In this document: positions 1 through 4,618 of the stretch, piece after piece
How positions within the stretch are numbered: position 1 is the first letter of the stretch
Layout of the letters: every line of letters begins with the position of its first letter
Origin: Desulfomicrobiaceae bacterium
GTDB taxonomy: Bacteria; Desulfobacterota; Desulfovibrionia; Desulfovibrionales; Desulfomicrobiaceae
Assembly: GCA_003530935.1 (NCBI GenBank)
Contig: DPEO01000014.1
Location: 1-11,242 of the forward strand
Direction of reading: 5' to 3'
Length of the DNA: 11,242 nt
Notes under the pieces: generated by a model
The model's database searches: none
The model's input: only the letters and a program-made list of their open reading frames with translations
What the model was told of the DNA's origin: nothing
Program-made: the position numbers and the translations under genes

Positions 1-2
1 CC

Positions 3-290
3 CTCTATCGATCTGAAAAAAGCGGCTACAAAAGCTTTTGCACCAACCTCGAATACAGCTTCCCCATTCACAAGGAGATGGGGATCAGGGGCGTCGTGTT
101 CGTCGACGCCGGTCAGGTGTGGGACAAAGACGAGTCCTTGGACTTCGACCTCTATAAGAGCGTCGGCGCAGGCATTCGCTGGTACTCTCCCTTGGGACCG
201 CTGCGCCTGGAGTACGGCTATCCCTTGGATGAAATCGAAGGGGAAAAGCGTAAAGGCCGCTTCGAATTCGCCGTGGGCCAATTTTTCTAA
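3..290 (+). CDS. bamA: BamA outer-membrane assembly factor, C-terminal fragment (5' end outside window)
   Basis: The reading frame is open from base 3 to the TAA at 288-290, giving about 95 residues, and the start lies upstream of the window. The fragment reads as the last strands of a 16-stranded Omp85/BamA barrel. It contains VVFVDAGQVW, the RWYSPLGPLRLEYGYPL block characteristic of BamA C-termini, and a final strand RFEFAVGQFF ending in Phe, as expected of a beta-signal. BamA is the central subunit of the BAM complex and folds beta-barrel proteins into the outer membrane. The next gene, 30 nt downstream, encodes the periplasmic chaperone Skp, the common bamA-skp-lpxD order, which supports BamA over TamA or another Omp85 member. 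The POTRA domains cannot be seen. Confidence 0.93.
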   Translation, partial: LYRSEKSGYKSFCTNLEYSFPIHKEMGIRGVVFVDAGQVWDKDESLDFDLYKSVGAGIRWYSPLGPLRLEYGYPLDEIEGEKRKGRFEFAVGQFF

Positions 291-308
291 GCAACATCAC
301 CAACCTTG

Positions 309-314
309 AAGGAG
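309..314 (+). promoter_or_regulatory. Ribosome binding site of skp
   Basis: AAGGAG lies 6 nt before the ATG at 321. It decides the start: the frame also has an upstream TTG at 306, but that codon immediately precedes this Shine-Dalgarno sequence and would add residues in front of a normal signal peptide. Confidence 0.8.
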
Positions 315-320
315 TATTCT

Positions 321-830
321 ATGTACCGCATTCTCGTCATGATGATAGCTCTTTGCTTTCTCGCCTCATCCGCGTTTGCGGAAGGAAAAATCGGCTTTGT
401 GAATGTTCCTGCGGTCATTGCCAAATGCGAAGCCGGCAAACGCGCCATGAATGAACTCAAAGGCAAGTTCCAGGGGATGAAAGAAAAACTGGACGCCAAG
501 AAAAAAGAACTGGATTCCATGAAAGAAGAGCTCCAAAAACAGGCCATGATGCTCAGTCAAGAGGCCAAGTTGGACAAAGAAACCCAGTTCAAGCGAAAAG
601 TACGCGATTTTCAGGATATGGGCCAGGGCTACCAAGTCCAGCTCCAGCAGGCAGAGCAGAAGCTCTCCAAACCCATCCTGGAAAAACTGGTGCAGGTCAT
701 CCAGGATTACGGCAAGCGTCATGGCTACACGGCTATTCTGGATAAACAAGGAAGCGGGGTGACCTACGTGGCCCCTGAAGCGGACCTCACCGAGGCCATC
801 ATTGCCGAAATGAACAAGGCCATGCCCTAA
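321..830 (+). CDS. skp: Skp/OmpH family periplasmic chaperone
   Basis: The product is a 169-residue predicted periplasmic chaperone that holds unfolded outer-membrane proteins on their way to BAM. Residues 1-20 form a signal peptide (hydrophobic core ILVMMIALCFLASS, cleavage after AFA-E). The mature start EGKIGFVNV matches the OmpH-family first strand. Residues about 40-110 are a Lys/Glu/Gln-rich coiled coil, matching the tentacle helices of Skp. The C-terminal part (YGKRHGYTAILDK, then TYVAPEADLTEAIIAEMNK) is the family's closing segment. Length is normal for Skp (about 160-180 residues). The ATG at 321 is preferred over the TTG at 306 because of the Shine-Dalgarno sequence and signal peptide. 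It sits between bamA and lpxD, the usual context. The gene is noticeably more A-rich than its neighbours, which is expected from its Lys/Glu-rich coiled coil. Confidence 0.93.
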   Translation: MYRILVMMIALCFLASSAFAEGKIGFVNVPAVIAKCEAGKRAMNELKGKFQGMKEKLDAKKKELDSMKEELQKQAMMLSQEAKLDKETQFKRKVRDFQDMGQGYQVQLQQAEQKLSKPILEKLVQVIQDYGKRHGYTAILDKQGSGVTYVAPEADLTEAIIAEMNKAMP

Positions 831-846
831 AAACCTGGGGACGACC

Positions 847-1893
847 ATGCGACTCTCCCAGCTCGCCCAAGCCCTGGGCCGCGAATTCGTCGGCGATGAC
901 AAAGAGATTCTCTCCGTGGCCACTCTGGCCGAAGCCGGTCCAGAGGACCTCTCCTTTCTCGCCAACCCCAAGTACGCTGCCCAGCTGGCCACGACCCGCG
1001 CCGGGGCCGTGGTGGCCCGGCCGGAAATGGTGACCGCAGGGCGCTCTTTCGTGATCAGCCCTGAACCTTATCTCGACTTCGCCCGGGCCGTGAACTTCTT
1101 TGCCCGGCCCCAGGGGTGGGCAAACGGCGTCAGCCCCTTGGCGCAGGTGGATCCCACGGCCCAGGTGGACCCGACAGCAACCCTCTATCCCTTTGTCGTG
1201 GTCGGGCCGCGCTCGACCATCGGGCCGCGCAGCGTACTCTTCCCTGGGGTATATGTCGGGGAGGACTGCCAGGTGGGCGCGGACTGCCGCCTCGCCCCAC
1301 ACGTGAGCCTCATGGCAGGGACCATTCTGGGAGATCGGGTCATCATCCACGCCGGGGCGGTGCTCGGCAGCGATGGCTTCGGCTTTGCTCCCTCGACTGC
1401 GGGTGTGGTCAAGTTCCCGCAGATCGGCCGCGTAGTGGTGGAGGACGACGTGGAGATCGGCGCCAACACCACCATCGACCGCGCTGCCCTGGGCGAGACC
1501 CGCATCGGTGCGGGCACCAAGATCGACAACTTGGTGCAGCTGGGACATAACGTCCAGGTGGGCAAACAGTGCATGCTGGTGGCGCAAGTGGGTATCGCCG
1601 GCTCCACCACCCTCGGCAACGGCGTCATCCTGGCCGGCCAAGTGGGCGTGGCCGGGCACATCCACCTGGGTGACGGCTGCCGCATCGGCGCCAAGTCGGG
1701 GGTGGGGCAAGACGTGCCCCCAGGTACCGACATGAGCGGCATTCCTGCCATGCCCCACACCACTTTTCTGCGCGTATCCCAAATCGCCCCGAAACTTCCA
1801 CAGTGGCGGCGCCGGCTCTCCCGCCTGGAAAAAGAAGTGGAGGCCCTGCGCCAAGCCCTTGATGCTCAAGACACCCAACAGGATCCCGTATGA
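847..1893 (+). CDS. lpxD: UDP-3-O-(3-hydroxyacyl)glucosamine N-acyltransferase LpxD
   Basis: This is the third enzyme of lipid A synthesis. It transfers a 3-hydroxyacyl chain from ACP to the 2-amino group of UDP-3-O-acyl-glucosamine in the cytoplasm. The 348-residue product has the LpxD architecture. Residues 1-95 are the N-terminal uridine-binding domain (MRLSQLAQALG, EDLSFLANPKY). Residues about 100-290 are a left-handed beta-helix of hexapeptide repeats (for example VDPTAQVDPTATL and VEIGANTTIDRAALG). A C-terminal helical tail is rich in Glu, Arg and Leu. H234 in QLGHNVQVG corresponds to the catalytic His of the family. The DGFGF segment at 176-180 and the SGIPAMPH motif are typical of LpxD rather than LpxA. 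The gene starts 16 nt after skp behind a weak TGGGGA ribosome site and ends in a 4-nt ATGA overlap with fabZ. Confidence 0.97.
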   Translation: MRLSQLAQALGREFVGDDKEILSVATLAEAGPEDLSFLANPKYAAQLATTRAGAVVARPEMVTAGRSFVISPEPYLDFARAVNFFARPQGWANGVSPLAQVDPTAQVDPTATLYPFVVVGPRSTIGPRSVLFPGVYVGEDCQVGADCRLAPHVSLMAGTILGDRVIIHAGAVLGSDGFGFAPSTAGVVKFPQIGRVVVEDDVEIGANTTIDRAALGETRIGAGTKIDNLVQLGHNVQVGKQCMLVAQVGIAGSTTLGNGVILAGQVGVAGHIHLGDGCRIGAKSGVGQDVPPGTDMSGIPAMPHTTFLRVSQIAPKLPQWRRRLSRLEKEVEALRQALDAQDTQQDPV

Positions 1894-2360
1894 AGACCAA
1901 ACCCGATCACGGCGAAATCGTCAGCCGCCACATCCTTGATCTCCTCCCGCATCGTTATCCCTTCCTTCTGGTCGACCGGGTGCTCGATATGGAACCCATG
2001 GCGCGCATCCACGCCATCAAAAGCGTGTCCATCAACGAGCCCTTTTTCCAAGGCCACTTTCCCGCCTATCCAGTCATGCCTGGGGTGCTCATCCTCGAAG
2101 CCATGGCCCAGGCAGGCGGTATCCTGGTCATCAAGAGCCTGCCTGAAGAAGACACCTCCAACAAACTCTTCCTCTTCAGCGGCATGGAAAAAGTACGCTT
2201 CCGGCGTCCGGTGTTTCCCGGCGACCAGCTCCACCTGCATGTGCGCCACATCAAACACAAATTGGGACTCTGGAAATTCGAGGCCGAGGCCCACGTGGAC
2301 GAGCGGGTCGTGGCCGAGGCCATCCTCACCGCCACCATCGCCCCCCGCGAAGACGACTAG
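1890..2360 (+). CDS. fabZ: 3-hydroxyacyl-[acyl-carrier-protein] dehydratase FabZ
   Basis: FabZ dehydrates (3R)-hydroxyacyl-ACP to trans-2-enoyl-ACP in fatty acid elongation and so competes with LpxA and LpxD for the same substrate pool. The 156-residue hotdog-fold protein shows the family motifs: LLPHRYPFLLVDRV at 18-31, the catalytic His H56 in FFQGHFPAYPVMPG, and the catalytic Glu E70 in LILEAMAQAGG. Use of Glu, not Asp, separates it from FabA. KVRFRRPVFPGDQL is the usual middle block. The start ATG overlaps the lpxD stop (ATGA), so translation is probably coupled. lpxA follows after 15 nt, giving the classic lpxD-fabZ-lpxA arrangement. Confidence 0.97.
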   Translation: MKTKPDHGEIVSRHILDLLPHRYPFLLVDRVLDMEPMARIHAIKSVSINEPFFQGHFPAYPVMPGVLILEAMAQAGGILVIKSLPEEDTSNKLFLFSGMEKVRFRRPVFPGDQLHLHVRHIKHKLGLWKFEAEAHVDERVVAEAILTATIAPREDD

Positions 2361-2375
2361 CCCCAAGGGAAGACC

Positions 2376-3167
2376 ATGCCTGTTGCCATCCACCCCACCG
2401 CCATCGTGCACCCAGGCGCCGCTTTAGGCGAAAACGTCACCGTCGGGCCCTACGCCATCGTCGAAGAGCACGTTACCATCGGCGATGGCTGCACCATCGA
2501 TGCCGCGGCCCAAATCAAACGCTTCACTACCATGGGCGCCAACAACCACGTCCACTCCATGGCCTGCGTGGGCGGCGAACCTCAGGACCTCAAATTTCAC
2601 GGAGAAGAAAGCCATCTCATCATCGGCGACAACAACCGCATCCGCGAGTTCTCCACCATCCACCGCGGCACCGAAGGCGGCGGCGGAGTGACGCGCATCG
2701 GCTCCGGCAATCTCATCATGGCCTACGCCCACATCGCCCATGATTGCCAGGTGGGCGACAACAATGTCTTCTCCAATGCCGCCACCTTGGCCGGCCATGT
2801 CGTCGTCGGCAACCACGCGGTCATGGGCGGGCTCTCTGCGGCCCATCAATTCGTGCGCATTGGAGACTTTGCCTTTGTGGGCGGCAAGACCGGCGTGGCC
2901 CAAGACGTACCGCCCTACACGCTCGCTGTGGGCGAACGGGCCAGCCTGCACGGCCTCAACCTCATCGGACTCCGGCGCCATGGGTTCACCGCCGAGGAGA
3001 TCAGCGGCCTCAAGGCCGCCTACCGCATCCTGTGGCGCTCCCACAAGGAACGCAACGAGGCCCTCCAGCAGGTGGAAACCGAGTTCGGGCACATCGCCCC
3101 GGTCATGGAACTCCTGCGCTTTGTGCGGGAAAGCACCCGCGGCACCATCACGCCCGAACGGCTCTAA
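2376..3167 (+). CDS. lpxA: UDP-N-acetylglucosamine O-acyltransferase LpxA
   Basis: This is the first enzyme of lipid A synthesis, moving a 3-hydroxyacyl chain from ACP to the 3-OH of UDP-GlcNAc. The 263-residue protein (E. coli 262) begins with the hexapeptide beta-helix IHPTAIVHPGAALGENVTVG. It carries the LpxA hallmark GGEPQDLKF at 66-74 and REFSTIHRGT at 90-99. H122 in AHIAHDCQVG aligns with the catalytic His125 of E. coli, with H119 the companion His. The C-terminal helical part includes GLNLIGLRRHGF (the LpxA-specific region) and a helical bundle ending at RGTITPERL. The start has an AAGGGAAG-type ribosome site. It lies 15 nt after fabZ and 18 nt before lpxI. Confidence 0.97.
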   Translation: MPVAIHPTAIVHPGAALGENVTVGPYAIVEEHVTIGDGCTIDAAAQIKRFTTMGANNHVHSMACVGGEPQDLKFHGEESHLIIGDNNRIREFSTIHRGTEGGGGVTRIGSGNLIMAYAHIAHDCQVGDNNVFSNAATLAGHVVVGNHAVMGGLSAAHQFVRIGDFAFVGGKTGVAQDVPPYTLAVGERASLHGLNLIGLRRHGFTAEEISGLKAAYRILWRSHKERNEALQQVETEFGHIAPVMELLRFVRESTRGTITPERL

Positions 3168-3185
3168 AAAATCGAGGACCAGCGG

Positions 3186-4055
3186 ATGCCATCAACCCTC
3201 GGCCTGGTGGCAGGCGGCAGCCGCTTTCCCCACGCCATTGCCGCAGCGGCCCGCAACCACGGCTGGCGCGTCGTCGGCGTGGGGTTTGCCCCGGACACCG
3301 AACCCGATCTCCCCCAGGCATGTGACGCCTTTGTCTGGCTGCGGCTGGGACAACTGGGGGGGATCATCGATTTCTTTCGTAAGCAGCGCGTCAGCCACAT
3401 CGTCTTTGCCGGCCCCATCCACAAGCCGCGCGCCCTCTCCCTGGTCCCGGATTTTCGCGCCGCCCGCCTCCTCCTCTCCCTGCGCACCCGCGGCGACGAC
3501 GCCATCCTGCGGGCTGTGCGCCAAACCCTGGAAGCCGAAGGCTGGCAGGTGGTGGGGGCGGATACCTTCCTGCCCCACCTCATCACGCCCCAAGGGGTGC
3601 TCACCCGCACCTCGCCCACGGAGCAGCAATGGACGGACATCGCCCTCGGCTGGGAAATCGCCGGGGCCGTAGGGAAATGGGACGTAGGCCAATGTGTGGT
3701 CGTCCGCCACGGAGTGGTCTTGGCGGTGGAGGCCATCGAAGGCACGGACCAGGCCATCGCCCGCGCCGGAGACCTCGGCGGCCCAGGGGCGGTGGTGGTC
3801 AAACGGGCCAAACCCGGCCAGGACCGGGCCCTGGATCTGCCGGCGGTGGGCCCTCGGACCATCGAAACCATGGCGGCGGCCCAGGCAAGCTGTCTGGCTG
3901 TGGAAGCAGGCGGAAGCCTCTTCTTCGAGCTGGAAGCAGCCCTGCGTCTGGCCCACACCCACCGGATCACCGTGGTCGGGTATGCGGGCTGCGCTCCTGA
4001 AAAAAGCTCTCGCACAGGGAATCCCTGTGCGAGAGATCATCGCGAAGAGATATAA
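3186..4055 (+). CDS. lpxI: UDP-2,3-diacylglucosamine pyrophosphatase LpxI (DUF1009 family)
   Basis: LpxI hydrolyses UDP-2,3-diacylglucosamine to lipid X and UMP, replacing LpxH in many alpha- and deltaproteobacteria. The 289-residue product has the family start GLVAGGSRFP (residues 6-15), the Rossmann-like region VSHIVFAGPIHKPR (69-82), and C-terminal domain motifs AVEAIEGTDQAI (180-191) and KRAKPGQDRALDLPAVG (206-222), whose acidic residues are the likely metal/catalytic site. ITVVGYA near residue 261 is where family members normally end. The last 22 or so residues (GCAPEKSSRTGNP onwards) look unlike the family and are encoded by DNA that doubles as the terminator hairpin of the opposite gene. 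A one-base error in the A6 run at 4000-4005 would shift the tail into a frame ending at 4074. Position right after lpxA supports the assignment. Confidence 0.92.
   Translation: MPSTLGLVAGGSRFPHAIAAAARNHGWRVVGVGFAPDTEPDLPQACDAFVWLRLGQLGGIIDFFRKQRVSHIVFAGPIHKPRALSLVPDFRAARLLLSLRTRGDDAILRAVRQTLEAEGWQVVGADTFLPHLITPQGVLTRTSPTEQQWTDIALGWEIAGAVGKWDVGQCVVVRHGVVLAVEAIEGTDQAIARAGDLGGPGAVVVKRAKPGQDRALDLPAVGPRTIETMAAAQASCLAVEAGGSLFFELEAALRLAHTHRITVVGYAGCAPEKSSRTGNPCARDHREEI
3999..4035 (-). terminator. Intrinsic terminator of dksA/traR-type gene, inside lpxI 3' end
   Basis: A perfect inverted repeat, CTCTCGCACAGGG at 4007-4019 and CCCTGTGCGAGAG at 4023-4035, has a three-base centre that also pairs at its edges. 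Read on the - strand, the 13-bp stem is followed by C and then six T (complement of A4000-A4005), a textbook rho-independent terminator. It begins 35 nt past the stop codon of the - strand zinc-finger gene. On the + strand no T-run follows the stem, so it is not a normal terminator for lpxI. Confidence 0.85.
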
Positions 4056-4070
4056 AACGGCATTCGCCCG

Positions 4071-4433
4071 CTAATCGCCGCGCAGGCGCTCTTCTTCTTC
4101 CTGACGACTCTTGCATTCGATGCACAGCGTGGTCACCGGCCGGGCCTTGAGCCGGGCGATGGCGATCTCCTCGCCGCACATCTCACAAATACCAAACGTC
4201 CCATCCTCGATGCGCGACAGGGCTTCGCGGATCTTCTTGACGAGCTTCCGATCCCGATCACGCAAGCGCAGCATGAACGTCCGATCCGACTCCAGGGACG
4301 CCCGGTCCGCAGGATCGGCATAGTATTCTGCATTTTCCGACATATCCTCAAGGGTCGCCTCGCCTTGCCGCTGGATGTCGTCAAGCATCCCGGTCAAAAG
4401 CCGGCGGAAGTATTCCAGGTCTTGTGCTTCCAT
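4071..4433 (-). CDS. DksA/TraR-family zinc-finger transcription regulator
   Basis: The product is a 120-residue DksA/TraR C4 zinc-finger protein. Family members bind the RNA polymerase secondary channel, often with ppGpp, to reset rRNA, tRNA and amino-acid promoters. An N-terminal coiled coil (about 5-75) has the DxxDxA tip motif (D40, D43, A45 in DPADRA), matching the functional Asp/Asp/Ala of E. coli DksA. The zinc finger is C83, C86, C104 and C107 (CEMCGEEIAIARL, then CIEC), as in full four-Cys DksA. The frame is open upstream to 4517, but the ATG at 4433 is preceded 6 nt away by GAGGAGG, and the extra upstream residues look untranslated. It is convergent with lpxI and divergent from ileS. 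It is shorter than E. coli DksA (151 residues), so it could be a DksA-like paralogue rather than the main DksA; hence no symbol. Confidence 0.92.
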   Translation of the reverse strand: MEAQDLEYFRRLLTGMLDDIQRQGEATLEDMSENAEYYADPADRASLESDRTFMLRLRDRDRKLVKKIREALSRIEDGTFGICEMCGEEIAIARLKARPVTTLCIECKSRQEEEERLRGD

Positions 4434-4439
4434 GGCTGG

Positions 4440-4446
4440 CCTCCTC
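4440..4446 (-). promoter_or_regulatory. Ribosome binding site of dksA/traR-type gene
   Basis: GAGGAGG on the - strand sits 6 nt before the ATG at 4433. It fixes the start there rather than at further-upstream in-frame codons. Confidence 0.85.
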
Positions 4447-4467
4447 ACACAGATAGGTAAGAAGGCA

Positions 4468-4496
4468 TACTTAATTACGAGAGGAAAAAAAGTAAA
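4468..4496 (-). promoter_or_regulatory. Weak candidate sigma-70 promoter for dksA/traR-type gene
   Basis: On the - strand TTTACT (4496-4491) and TAAGTA (4473-4468) are separated by 17 nt, within an A/T-rich patch of an otherwise GC-rich region and about 35 nt before the start codon. The -10 match is poor; the assignment rests mainly on spacing, base composition and the need for a promoter here. Confidence 0.25.
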
Positions 4497-4549
4497 GCTG
4501 GCAGAAAAGAAAACCATCCTCGCATGTTAGATGTTCGGAGCTTGCGGCC

Positions 4550-4578
4550 TTGACTTCACCCCGTCCTTTCCGCAAATT
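4550..4578 (+). promoter_or_regulatory. Weak candidate sigma-70 promoter for ileS
   Basis: TTGACT at 4550-4555 is a near-consensus -35 element. With 17 nt spacing the -10 would be CAAATT at 4573-4578, only half matching consensus. It lies about 40 nt before the ileS start in the divergent dksA/ileS gap. No T-box leader or other attenuator structure was recognised. Confidence 0.25.
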
Positions 4579-4606
4579 TCTTGCTTCTTTCCACATCTAT
4601 GCTCTT

Positions 4607-4612
4607 TGGGAG
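4607..4612 (+). promoter_or_regulatory. Ribosome binding site of ileS
   Basis: TGGGAG lies 6 nt (six C) before the ATG at 4619. It supports this start over the longer open frame reaching back to 4550. Confidence 0.6.
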
Positions 4613-4618
4613 CCCCCC

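Noticed and set aside
799..1878. 359-codon open frame on the - strand
   Set aside because: It is a mirror of lpxD; the translation is His/Gly/Ala-rich with no family signature.
4007..4035. Hairpin as a + strand terminator for lpxI
   Set aside because: No T-run follows on the + strand (ATCATCGCG instead), whereas the - strand has C then T6.
3192..4040. Two long - strand open frames opposite lpxI
   Set aside because: LpxI motifs on the + strand are clear, and the antisense translations resemble nothing.
4140..4156. Short palindromic GGCCGGGCC-like sequences in and around the dksA-type gene and elsewhere
   Set aside because: Such short GC-rich palindromes are expected by chance in coding DNA of this composition and are not repeated at spaced intervals.
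4434..4517. N-terminal extension of the DksA-type protein to a start at 4517
   Set aside because: A strong GAGGAGG just before the ATG at 4433 and the family N-terminus favour the shorter form; the extension is an unusual hydrophobic stretch in A/T-rich leader DNA.
4531..4618. T-box or attenuator leader before ileS
   Set aside because: No T-box consensus sequence, no specifier stem and no terminator hairpin could be seen in this short leader.
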